Assembly: GCF_028640845.1 (NCBI RefSeq) | Contig: NC_080540.1 | Location: 227,772,794 to 227,836,793, forward strand | Source of the DNA: Ahaetulla prasina | Taxonomy: Eukaryota; Chordata; Lepidosauria; Squamata; Colubridae | Direction: 5' to 3' | DNA: 64,000 bases | Part shown: positions 30,501 to 41,342 of the stretch, piece by piece | Position numbering within the stretch: position 1 is the first letter of the stretch | How the letters are laid out: each line of letters begins with the position of its first letter | Position numbers and translations under genes: made by a program | Notes under the pieces: generated by a model | The model's database searches: none | Seen by the model: the letters and a program-made list of their open reading frames with translations, nothing else | What the model was told of the DNA's origin: nothing

Positions 30501-33189
30501 TAAGGTATATATAAGAAATGAGGTGCTTGACAGGGAACTTTGAAGACTAAATTTAATTTGAAGTCAGAACAACTTCAAAAAACAATAATTACACATTAAT
30601 TAGTTTAAAGTTATAATTCTGGCTTCCACCCAAACTTTCCAATAAGACATAGTACCACCTGTTTTCAAAGTACAATTTTTCTAAAGAGCTAAATGTTCAT
30701 GAGACTCGTTATCTTTTTTAGAACTTATACGTAAGAGCTTTTGTATAATATAAGACAAGGAGAGGAGGAAAAGAAAGAAAAAATGCAAGGAAATAAAAAG
30801 AGAAGTAAAGTTAGGAAATATGTAAATGATTTCTGATTTTCCTTTCAACAGATAATCATTAACTTATTGTTCCTCCTTCCTCTAAAATATTTTGCCAATC
30901 CCTCCACCCATTTATTAACTCAATATTTTTCTTAATCTTTAGATTCATAAACCATCTCTTCATTTTTTTCTTCTTTCAGCAAAAAGTCCATGTAATATTT
31001 CCAGTCTATCAAAAAACCCTACATACCGTCTGCCCTCAACAAAATATCTCTCAGGAAGATGGTGACTGAGAGTAGATGATGGATAAGATGGATATGGAAG
31101 TATTTCTCCGGAAATATAGCCTTGTCAAAAAATTTGCTCATTCTACATTAGCCCAATGTGGCCATCAAAGAGAGGAGAGACACATTGTATTGTTGCGTTT
31201 CCAAGGCCCCTTTCCAAATTTGGATATAATATAATTATATTATACCCCCATTTTCTTCTCTATAATATGTTCACTATCAGAATGCCCATTTATCTTTTTG
31301 TACGTCTGTATGTACAAACCCATGAATGTACATAATACATACATATATGTATATCATACATAAATAGCTGTATGTACAGCTATTTCATCATCTTACCTAT
31401 CGCTGAATCCTACAAACCCATTTGGTTTAATTTGACTCAATATGATTATTGATACTTCACTTCTCTTAGCCCTCAGAAAACAATAGGCCACTGGCAAAAC
31501 TTTCCCTGTCTCTTAAATATTCAAAAGATCAATGTTCACTCAAGCTATATCTGCTAGGGTCTGAAAGCTGGCAATCCAATATTATCTCATTATTTCTTCC
31601 ACTCTAAAATGTTAATTGGAATCAAATGCTGAAGGTGTTATCTTTCCTATCGGAGGCCAGCATCCAAACAATAAGTAGAGATGGCAGATTGATATTTCTT
31701 ACTGGGGGGTTTTCGTACTAAGAAAAGACAGGAAAAATTAAGGTGTTTTTTCCCAGAACAACAAGCCGCAAACAGGGATTTCAAACATTATATGGGTACA
31801 TTGAGGTGAAAAAGAAAATGTATGAGACCTATAGAACTGATTAAGGCACAAACTAAAGATCTGTATCATTTATTATAATGAAAAAAAAATCAAGCTAATT
31901 TTTAGTTGGAAGATACAAAACTATTTCTATGTGTAAAATTGGAGTAGGCATTTTTTTTTTTGAAGAAAGTCCTGTGTCAGAGAGATTGGTTTTTTCCAAA
32001 CTTTCAAATTACAATATGTGATTGCTCAGAAAATGAGATTATTTTCAGATACGATTATTTGTTTTTCATGTACATGGACGGGCAAATAACATAGGAGAAC
32101 TGATAACATATCCACTTCATCCTAACCTGAGGCTGCATCCCCTGCCTGTTCAATGCATTTGAGTTCGATATCACATTATCTCTTTAAAAGAAGGTCTTGC
32201 TGGACAATTCAGTTATGTAAGTGGGGGGGGGAGGGAAAGCATTATACGGCCTCATTCTGAACTGATCACCTGGATAACAACAAAATCCTTTGGCATTTTA
32301 ACAAGAATACCTTCGGTATGTTAAGCAGCATCTAAATGGCCAGCCACAAAATATTTACAGAAGTGTGCCTGACATTTCAAAATTCCTATTTTTAAGCAGG
32401 CATTTCTCAGGGTTTATACGTTTTGCTTTAATAAAAGGAGTCCTCGGAGAACCAAACAAGAACTTAAGTAGGTTCTAATTGTTCACTCTGTTCTGGCACA
32501 GTCATAAGGCATGGATTGTGCTGATCTTGAATTTTCAACAGGGTCAGGCTAAGGAAATCAACGGCTTCTGTCCGGCTTCTTTTTCCCTCTATCCAGGCAT
32601 GTCTTACTAGCAGGGGAAAACAATTGCTTACCCTGTCCTGTCATGAGGTAGTGCAGGCCGCTACTTGAGATGGTATGTTTAGCCACTCAGTCAAGTTTCC
32701 GGACTAGTAGGTCCCAAGGTCAAAAATCCTCTCTGTCTTGTCAAGAGGACTATTTCCTTAAAAATAAGTGATAGGCCTATATCCAAAATAGCCAGGCTGG
32801 CAGATCCCAAGTAAAGAGAAAGGCCGTGGGAGCTAGAGGGCCCTGGAAGGAAATGGCAGTGCTGATAGTAAATATAGTTCTTTTGTTGCTGTTGTTGGGC
32901 TTTTAATCAATGAAAGCAGGGGGGAAAAACCATACTTGGTGGAAGTAGCAGAAAACCTGTAATGCATCCAGAGCCAGCAACGGGCAGCAGGCAGATCTTG
33001 GCTCTTCCTTCCAGTTTAACTCCACCTCCTGGGCAGCACTGGATTGGTGCTTGGGAGCCTTGCTTTTTTTGATACAAAATTCTAGAGCTATTTCAAAAAT
33101 GCACTCTAACCATGTTTAAAGAATGCATCTGATGCCTTTTCAAATGTTCATTAAACTCATGTTTATAAGAAGCCTCTATGCGGCTGCAA
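30501..33189. other. unassigned AT-rich DNA
   Basis: A small palindrome 'aaatagctgta-tg-tacagctattt' lies at 31364-31387. A block at about 30840-31060 has the pyrimidine-rich look of an old retroelement 3' UTR, but I cannot name it. No gene is visible. Confidence 0.35.
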
Positions 33190-33970
33190 AGTACTTGAGA
33201 TGCTTCTGCAGAGGCCAGGTGCCCAGCAGCTCAGGCTAAAACGACTATGGAGAACAGTTACTGTCAACCAGAAGAGAGGGAACTCTCAAACTGTGATATC
33301 TCTCTTGGACAATTCCGCAGATACCTCCTTAGATGAGGAGGATGAGCCAATTCCTGGCACGTTAGGAACTGAGTTGATTGTTGGTTCTGAACAGCTGTCC
33401 AGAAGGGATTTGGCTGAGGCTCCAGCTGGGGAAAGTTTGCAGTGGTAGACAACCAGAGAAAAGGAGGAGGAATTGCCTTCTGCACCTGATCCAGGGCAGA
33501 GAAAAGGCATGAGCAGAGAAGGTCAGCCAGACTATTCGAGAGGAGACAGCCCCATCTATCTTGATGGGCTGCACCAGAAGCTGGCTATTTATCACAGCCG
33601 ACGGATGGAGGTGTTTCTGGGAACATGTTTGTTTTCTAGCTGTGTGTCCGGTCGTCATGATTCCTGCTTCACTCTGGATTGACCCTTTGTTTGGAATTGA
33701 ATTGTGCCTTGGGGACCTTGAACTTTTCTTGCCTTATGAGCACTCTTGGGTATGGATTTAAGATTTGCCTGGTGGATTTAAGTTTGTCTGGTAGAGTTAT
33801 TTTGTTTAAGCAATTTTCTTGTGCAGTATTTGGCCATTGCTCTTGATCTATTTATGGCTGGACTTAATTGGGACATTTCTGAGTTTTGGTGAAGAAAATT
33901 GCTGGAAAATATTAATAAACTCACTAAATCAGAGTTACGTATGTGAACGAGTGAGTGGGGTAGCACACAA
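33190..33970 (+). repeat. possible LTR-type or other retroelement relic
   Basis: This is a block of moderately GC-rich sequence in AT-rich surroundings. Short frames on both strands are closed after 60-98 codons. Its right part ('ttgccttatgagcactcttggg', 'cctggtggatttaag') ends with an AATAAA-type signal near 33912 ('attaataaactcac'). That texture resembles unclassified snake LTRs, but no terminal repeats or target duplication could be found. Confidence 0.25.
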
Positions 33971-35892
33971 ATATTCTTAAGTATCCAATGAAAGCTATGT
34001 AAATCCCTACCCTGATGGGGATCACACGAGTGGCCTAGATCACATGCACAGCTGAAATAGGGACATTCAAGTTCTTTAAAAATATTTATTCCTTTTGGGG
34101 ATTTTATGAACTCTTGCATGTTTTTGTCTGGATGCTATTGATTCTAAGCAAGTATTCATATCCAGCCAGCAGCATCGTGCCTTTCATTAGTGACATCTTT
34201 TTTTATATGCATGTTTCATGAACAAATTACATACATTTCTATGAACAACTTTTGAGCCCAGAACTTCATTGCAAAATTTAGAAGTACACAATTGAAAGGG
34301 TAACTGTAATGCTTAAAAGTAGTTTTCTGGGAACAATTTAAGATGTTGGGTCTAACATTTCAAAGTTGGTGGACCCTTTACACAACGGCTGATCCTTTGG
34401 TTATGAATCTATCAAAAGCTCTGCAGAAAAGAGCTCTCTACAAGATGTTTTCCAAAGAGGTTTGCTAAATATGTGGAAGTCTTCGGCACTGCTTTAAGAT
34501 ATGAAATCTATTGTCTTGGGAAATGTATTTGGCTGGTGTTTCCTCCATATTTAGAAAAGCAATTAAGATGGATTTCTTCAATCTAGCCTTTGATTTAAGA
34601 CAACTTCAGCATTTGTGTATGTATTTTAATTATGTTGATGTAAATGTAATGGTTTTCATGTTATTTTTGTTAGCCACTTTAGTCATTTTGCTTGCAAAAA
34701 GGCAGAATTGAAAACAGAAAAAAAAAAATCTCCCAACTATTATATTTTTTATAATAGTTAATCAGCATTATCCTTGGGTTAATACATTATCATCTATATT
34801 TGTTATTTTGGCTTTGATTGTTCCAAAGTCTAAACAGTTACCTTAACATTGTGACACTTTGTTATCTGACTAGCCTATATTGCTGTATTCATACATTTCT
34901 AATTTTTCATTGCCTAGCACGATACAAATGAAATTACTACTGCAAAGTTGCAGTATCAAGGTACCATTTCACTTTCAGTCTATAATCACACTTTAATTAT
35001 TTGGTCTGAGATGAAAATTTATTTGGCATACAGTGAAAAGATAATAATAAGCTGGAATTAACTGTTTCGCTAAGTAAACTAATATCATTGTAGTTTTCTT
35101 AAGAAATGAAGTCTACAGATTTAATCAAATAGGCCAACATTAGATATTAAAATCTTTTGATTAAACCTTTTGCATTTTATCATAGAATATTACAATATCT
35201 GTCAGAAAAGGTTTTCTAATGTTGATTTTTATTATTACTATATTAAACATGAAAAAGAACGGTGTGTTTGCTTCAGCAAAACAGAGTAAAGCTAAGATAG
35301 CTCATGATGCTCAAAAATCCAGAGAAATGGACTAAAAAGTCAGAGGAGAGTCTGAAGCCGTTAACTTTCTGCAAATACTGTCTTAAACTCAATTTTTTTC
35401 CAGAATGAAAATGGGAGTTTCTCTTCCATCAGGCATTGCAGAGATATAGAATGGCTATCTTTAGAAAAAAGACAATACTGATGACCGGAGAAAAAACTGT
35501 AATCAAGATCAGAGATCAGTCATCTTCTTTTTACATTCTCTCAGTGATTTCTTCCATCAGGCACAAAAGTATTCTAGGTTTTAACAAAGTTTTCACTTAT
35601 TTTTGCTTGAGTGCAGAAAATTGTTGCCTGTCCTGAAAGCAGAGAGATTATTTCAGTCTTGCCCCCGTTATCCTTGAATTCTATGTATTCAGCTTGAAGA
35701 TCTATTGGTTTAATTAAGAAGAATATAGCTTTTTTTGAACAAACCAGGACAGAGAGCTGTACAGTTGTTCCAGCAGATGTGAGAATGTTTCCCTGCCAGA
35801 CAAAACTGGAAGGTTGAGAAAAGATGAGGAAGGGATGGCATTATTCTGTTCTTCATCCCATTTGGTGAATGCCTCAAACAGGCATTCTGAGA
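33971..35892. other. unassigned AT-rich DNA
   Basis: A short segment near 34600-34710 ending 'aaaaaggcagaattg' could be an old LINE tail. Nothing else is recognised. Confidence 0.35.
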
Positions 35893-36665
35893 AGACTAGT
35901 AGAATTCTTTATTGGCCATGTATAATTGGATACACAAGGAATTTGTCTTTGGTGTATATGCTCTCAATGGACAAATGAGAATAAAATACGTTCATCAAGA
36001 ATAAAAAGATACAACACTTAGTGATAGTCAAGGTTACTAATAAGCTATCAAATCGTGCTAGGAAACAAATAAAAACAATATAAATTGAAAGATACAAGCA
36101 ACATGGTTATAGTAATAAATGGGAAGAGATAGATACTAGTAAGGAAGAGAAGAATAATAGTAATACAGTCTTAATAAATTATTTGACAGTATTGTGGGAG
36201 TTAGTTGTTAAGCAGAGTGATGGCATTTGGGGAAAAACTGTCCTTGTGTCTAGTTGTTCTGATGTGCGTCGTTTTGAGGGTAGAAGTTGAAACAATTTAC
36301 GTCCAGGATGTGAGGGGTCTGTAGATATTTTCACAGCCCCTTTTGACTTGCGCAGTATATAGGTCCTCAATGGAAGGCAGGTTGGTAGCAATTGTTTTTT
36401 CTGCAGTTCTAATGATCCTCTGAAGTCTGTGTCTGTTGTGTTGGGTTGCAGAACCAACTAAACAGTTATAGAGGTGCAGATGACAGACTCAGAAATTCGT
36501 CTGTAGAACTGGATCAGCAGCTCCCAGGGCAGTTTGAGCTTTCTGAGGTGGCACAGAAAGAACATTCTTTGTTGAGCTTTTTTGATGACATTTTTGATGT
36601 TAGGTGTCCATTTCAAGTCTAAAAACTTGAAGGACTCTACTGTTGATACCTTCTTCTGAATTCTA
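35893..36665 (-). pseudogene. Rex1-like LINE, 3' part
   Basis: On the minus strand an RT C-terminus is readable in pieces: a frame at 36457-36179 contains KISTDPSHPGRKLFQLLPSKRR, a motif I associate with Rex1 RTs. Upstream parts in other frames correspond to the LRxLKLPxELL and SVICTSI segments. The 3' UTR (36178-35900) ends in 'tagaattctttattggcc'. At least one frameshift is present. The copy is collinear with 17811-18385 but retains about 150 bp deleted there; the 5' end is truncated near 36665. Confidence 0.6.
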
Positions 36666-37039
36666 TAAGTTAACTAATTATGTGAGTCTACATTCTATGT
36701 AAATATAACCCTTATCTAGAAACTCATGTCATTAAGTACTTTTTCTAATGCAGAAAATGGAAGCTCTTTCTGTTTCCTAATAGTGCCTTGGCAGATTCTG
36801 CAACTCTATGCAGCAGGAACTGGTCAACTAGCATCAACGATAAAGATACAGACAGTATGGTCTTGCATTAGTTGCTAGTAATAAATGATCTGTAGAAGAC
36901 CGGAAGCCAAAGTGCATAGAGAAGTGTTGTAAAAATTTAAAATCATTGTACACAAGTTTATCTGTATACAAAACCTTCATAAAGGCCCAAGGCTCACTTT
37001 TGATTCAAGTGTTTACTCTAAATTGCCAAACTCAATATG
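36666..37039. other. unassigned DNA
   Basis: No feature recognised between the Rex1-like relic and the SINE. Confidence 0.4.
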
Positions 37040-37266
37040 GGAGATTTATTTAATTTTTTATTCTGCCTCTGTTAGTAAATCAAGATGGCACAAATATATA
37101 CCACTTTTTCTTTCTCCCATTTTCCCCTCAACAGTAACCTTGTAAGGTGAGCTGGGCTGAGAGTGAGTGACTGGCCAAAAGTCGGTTTTCATGCCTAAGC
37201 CAGGACTAGAACTCACAGTCTCCTGATTTCTAGGCCAGCACCTTTAACTTCTAACCAGATTGGCTC
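37040..37266 (-). repeat. tRNA-derived SINE
   Basis: On the minus strand the head (from 37266) reads 'gagccaatctggttagaag', with an A-box-like segment. The B-box-like GAGTTCTAGTCC is at 37214-37203. The body 'ccagtcactcactctcagcccagctcacctta' is one I know from squamate SINEs. It is old and degenerate, so any pol III activity is unlikely. A fragment of the same body seems to lie near 63520-63555. Confidence 0.6.
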
Positions 37267-37345
37267 CCATGCATGTCATGGAATCGCAAACCTGGAAGTG
37301 ATCTCAGAGGTAATTGATTTATTACAGTTATTAATTGCATGTATT

Positions 37346-38236
37346 TTTGTGGATGCCGGCATCCCGGTACAGTCAGCTGAGTCCTCGGCTGACTGTTGGG
37401 GGCGAGTCATTGGCCCCGATGGAAGGGGTGCGCAACTTGGGCGTCCTCCTGGATGAACGGCTGTCTTTTGAAGATCATTTGACGGCCGTCTCCAGGAGAG
37501 CTTTCTACCAGGTTCGCCTGGTGCGCCAGTTGCGCCCCTTTCTAGACCGGGATGCCCTATGCACGGTCACTCACGCCCTCGTGACGTCTCGCCTGGATTA
37601 CTGCAATGCTCTCTACATGGGGCTCCCCTTGAAGGGCATCCGGAGGCTGCAGTTAGTTCAGAATGCGGCTGCGCGGGTTATAGAGGGAGCCCCTCGTGGC
37701 TCCCGTATGACACCAATCCTGCGCAGACTGCACTGGCTACCTGTGGCCTTCCGGGTGCGCTTCAAGGTTTTGGTAACCACCTTCAAAGCGCTCCATGGCA
37801 TCGGGCCGGGTTATTTACGGGACCGCCTACTGCTACCGAATACCTCTCACCGACCCGTGCGCTCTCACAGAGAGGGACTCCTCAGGGTGCCGTCAGCTAG
37901 GCAGTGTCGTCTGGCGACGCCCAGGGGAAGGGCCTTCTCTGTGGGGGCTCCCACCCTCTGGAACGAACTCCCCCCAGGACTTCGTCAAGTTCCGGACCTC
38001 CGAACCTTCCGTCGCGAGCTCAAGACACATTTATTCATCTGTGCAGGACTGGCTTAGATTTTAAATTTATAGGGGTTTTTAAATTGGTTTCTTAATATTC
38101 ATATTTAGATCTTTTAATATTGGGCATTAGAATAAGTTTTTTAATGATTATCTTAATTTGTATATAAACATTTTTTATGTGCCTGTGAACCGCCCTGAGT
38201 CCTTCGGGAGATAGGGCGGTATACAAATTTGAATAA

Positions 38237-38283
<47 letters not shown>

Positions 38284-38285
38284 AT
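37346..38285 (+). mobile_element. LINE C: 5'-truncated copy of the LINE A family
   Basis: Homology starts at 'gtggatgccggcatccc' near 37350 and runs through the ORF2 C-terminus, the 3' UTR and the stem-loop at 38190-38219 to an (AAAT)n tail at 38237-38285. It is in the opposite orientation to A, B, D and E. I could not find a target duplication. Confidence 0.85.
37350..38057 (+). CDS. LINE C ORF2 C-terminal remnant, open frame
   Basis: About 235 residues from WMPASRYSQL to the family C-terminus LFICAGLA are open. The fragment begins after the RT catalytic box, so it has no polymerase activity. Conserved blocks such as LDYCNALYMGLPL, LRRLHWLPVAFRV and LWNELPPGLRQ are intact. Confidence 0.8.
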   Translation, partial: WMPASRYSQLSPRLTVGGESLAPMEGVRNLGVLLDERLSFEDHLTAVSRRAFYQVRLVRQLRPFLDRDALCTVTHALVTSRLDYCNALYMGLPLKGIRRLQLVQNAAARVIEGAPRGSRMTPILRRLHWLPVAFRVRFKVLVTTFKALHGIGPGYLRDRLLLPNTSHRPVRSHREGLLRVPSARQCRLATPRGRAFSVGAPTLWNELPPGLRQVPDLRTFRRELKTHLFICAGLA

Positions 38286-38652
38286 ATCCTAGTACAATCC
38301 AACAGCAGTTCACATGATATAAAATACCGTACAGTAAAAAAGTAAAACATTCGGAGCATGGTTTTAAAAATACCAATACAATAACAATTAAAATTCCAAA
38401 CCAACAGACACAATAGAATCAAAATAAAAATATGAAAAAAAGCTTATAGAAAGGAATGTTGCTGTGCATGACTTCAAAGTTCAAATGCTTTCTGAAATAG
38501 TTCCTTTTGTAACATCTTCCTGAAAACCAGTAAGGGAAGGAAAGGCTTGCTGGATATCCACTAAGAATTTTTTCCAGAGCTCTGGCACTACCATAGGAAA
38601 GCAACGCCGTCTGGCTTTAGCTCCCTTTACCTATGAGAAGAATGGAATTTCT
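38286..38652. other. unassigned DNA
   Basis: Nothing recognised between the LINE C tail and the hAT element. Confidence 0.4.
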
Positions 38653-38660
38653 CCTTAGGA

Positions 38661-38836
38661 CAGGGGTCCCCAACCCTTGGTCTGTGGCAGCTGCATGCCA
38701 GAAACCGAGCTGAACAAACAAGCAAAGCCCAATCCACGGGATGCTGACAGCATGTGAAACCATGACTCCTCTAGTCCATGGAAAAACCTCTCTTCATGGA
38801 ACCGGTTCCTGGTGCTCCAAAGATTGGGGGCCGCTG
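38661..38836. mobile_element. non-autonomous hAT element, 176 bp, with 8-bp TSD
   Basis: The flanks CCTTAGGA (38653-38660) and GCTTAGGA (38837-38844) agree at 7 of 8 positions. The termini are CAGGGGTCCCCAACCCTT and, on the other strand, CAGCGGCCCCCAATCT, the common Charlie-like hAT end. The interior is non-coding. Confidence 0.75.
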
Positions 38837-38844
38837 GCTTAGGA

Positions 38845-40361
38845 GACTTAGTTCAACTCCCCGCTGCATTTAATTAATGTAGCTGTACTTACGATTAATT
38901 TTTTCGGGTAGACGCATCCATTTTGGGGGATATATGCCTGGTGATCTCCCCACCTTCAAATGCTGTGCATGATTATTCCAGATGGAGATGTTGACTGGGA
39001 TTGATGGGAATGGTGGTTCAATTCTGTAATGGTAACCAAGTGGGACAAAGTTGTTTCAACTCACCTGTTCCAATTTTATTATGATGCTTTATTGATATTG
39101 TTTTTTGTATTCAGTTTCGATCTTTTGACTGAATCTTAGGCTGCAGTATCACCACATTCCTGACAGAATATTTTTCCCCAGCTATGATAGACATGTTTAA
39201 TAATTAACCTCAGTTAAATCTTTTGTCAGGAATGACTATTTTATATATAATCTTTTTCTCTCACATTAATTCCACTTGCCTTCAAATTCATAATCTTTTA
39301 AAGTGGTATTTCTTATGGGTGAAGGATGATATCATGTTTTAATGTACTGTATAGTCTATAATTGTGGTATCATATAATATAGCTATAAATACTGTAGGCA
39401 TTCCAGCATTGCAAATCAATTATCTTGAGTGGAAACGTGTTATCTCACAGTTTCAGTAGCTAGTGTCTTTAATATTAATACTTCTGAGTAACATTTACTT
39501 CTGACATATTATTATTATTACTACTACTACTACTACTACTACTACTATTACTACTACTATTATAAATCAATAGTCCAATAGTCCTTTCCGTTGGTAAGGA
39601 AAATTACATTTCAAATTACAACCAATTCTGCAAAAATAACATATATTGCAGACTTTAGAACTTTTTGTGAAGTTCTTTTGATACTGCTAAAAATGGAATG
39701 TGCAAATTTAATTTGATTCATGCATCAGAGCTAAATATCTGCCATGGCATAACGTATTCCAAAAGTGTTTCCAGCATGAGGTCCCAAAATCTGATTATAT
39801 CAGCAGCCTATTCAATCACAATTTTTCATTGTCAATTAACGGAACTGTGAATGTTAGGTTACTAATCTCAGTCTAATCTCAATACTAAATACTATTTTTT
39901 TTACTTATAGAGTATATCCTCACCAATCCCATGGGAAAATTTCCCCTTTAATGTAATTTACCATTATGTGACTCTGATCTGGTTACTTAATTCTTCTGTA
40001 GTCAAAGATTTCTAATTCATTACCTTTTCAAAAATAGTAGCTACTGTATATTATTCAAACCTGTGGTAGTCCAGAACTGAAGTTTTATTTAAGAATAAAC
40101 CAAACATATTTAATATTTTCCACAATATATGACTTACCTTTATATAAACCAGTTCTTATAGGCGAGTCAAACCTGAAATCAACATTAGTACATAAATACT
40201 AATGTAGAACAAATTTATCTGTTGCAGATCTCTAAAGGCACAATGGCTCCTTTGTGCAATTTTTTTCCTAAATAATAATGTGATTTTTAATTCTAAAATG
40301 TTTGCAGATGTTTTCTTCAACTATTGTTGATTTTGTGCCTTCTCTCCTCTGTGCAGCCACA
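38845..40361. other. AT-rich DNA with a TAC/ATT microsatellite
   Basis: The (ATT)n(ACT)n run at 39508-39562 is the only feature that I can support. Confidence 0.4.
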
Positions 40362-40369
40362 CCCTAGCT

Positions 40370-40949
40370 CTGTGATGGCAAACTTATGCCATGCATGTCA
40401 AAACACCATGATGTTTTGAGTGACATGCCAGCATTCATCAACACCCAACAACTATTGTTAAAAGCATGCCCCGTTCTCTCGTGAATCACAGAGGCTGCGT
40501 TAGAATGGGACGTGCTCTCACGAGGCCTCCAGAGCCTCCAAAAATTGTGTGAAAACAGGACGTAATGTTTTCAGAGGCTGCCAAGGCCGCAGAAGAACAT
40601 TCTGCAAGCTTCAACAATGGAGGTCTTGGGTGATCAGAAGCAGCCTCAGGTGGTCTGCAGAATCTGTCTACAGAAAGCGAACACTGCTTGAAGGTAAAAG
40701 GCACATGTCAGATTCTGGGGAGTGCTGAGCAGTGGAGAGCAATCAGCCCATTGCCCAAGATCTGGGCCTCTATTTCAGGCCTACCTTAGCACTGCTGCCA
40801 AGTGCTGTTGTTCAGGGTAGGCTAGATGTGTGCACGGGGGAGATAGAGAGAATTGTTTTTGTTTTGTCCAAGGAGTGTGTGATGTGATATGCCAGAAAAG
40901 TCATTAGGCATTTTCTGAATTTTTCAAGCAAAAAGGTTTGCCATCACTG
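40370..40949. mobile_element. non-autonomous hAT element, 580 bp, with 8-bp TSD
   Basis: The flanks CCCTAGCT (40362-40369) and CACTAGCT (40950-40957) agree at 7 of 8 positions. The termini CTGTGATGGCAAACTT and (other strand) CAGTGATGGCAAACCT match at 14 of 16. The interior is GC-richer than the surroundings and has no transposase ORF. Confidence 0.75.
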
Positions 40950-40957
40950 CACTAGCT

Positions 40958-41251
40958 CCTCTGATCATTCACTTTTTGTCCTTCTCTTGGTCTGCTGACG
41001 GAACTAAAGCCCTAACTGACAAAGATTTCATCCAGGGTTTTCATGTACGCATTGAATACAAGAGCTCTTCGGCAATCTACAAAGGAGAGGCCTAGGGAGT
41101 GGCCTCTCGCTTCCAACAATCCTAAAAAGAGAAGGTTCGAGATAGGATAATGTAAACCTCATTTAATGAATATATCAAATTCTTAATTAATTGAAAACAT
41201 TTTCTTCACATATTTTGTATATCTTTATCACAGTATTAATTAATTGTAAGT
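40958..41251. other. unassigned DNA
   Basis: Nothing recognised. Confidence 0.4.
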
Positions 41252-41342
41252 CACTGATTTTGCTTTAAGAATTGCAAATAATACTTAATGTCAAGTGCAA
41301 AATACAATGCTATTTGCAATTCTTACCAAAGCAAAATCAGTG
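41252..41342. repeat. imperfect hairpin, pre-miRNA-sized
   Basis: A 29-nt arm (41252-41280, 'cactgattttgctttaag...') pairs with 41311-41342 perfectly except for a 3-nt bulge, around a 30-nt loop. The 91-nt total and single bulge are in the range of a miRNA precursor. I do not recognise the arms as a known miRNA, and it could equally be a short inverted duplication. Confidence 0.75.

Noticed and set aside
33200..33448. 82-codon frame with acidic residues
   Set aside because: Short, no homology, and several frames overlap on both strands; treated as part of an unassigned repeat-like block.
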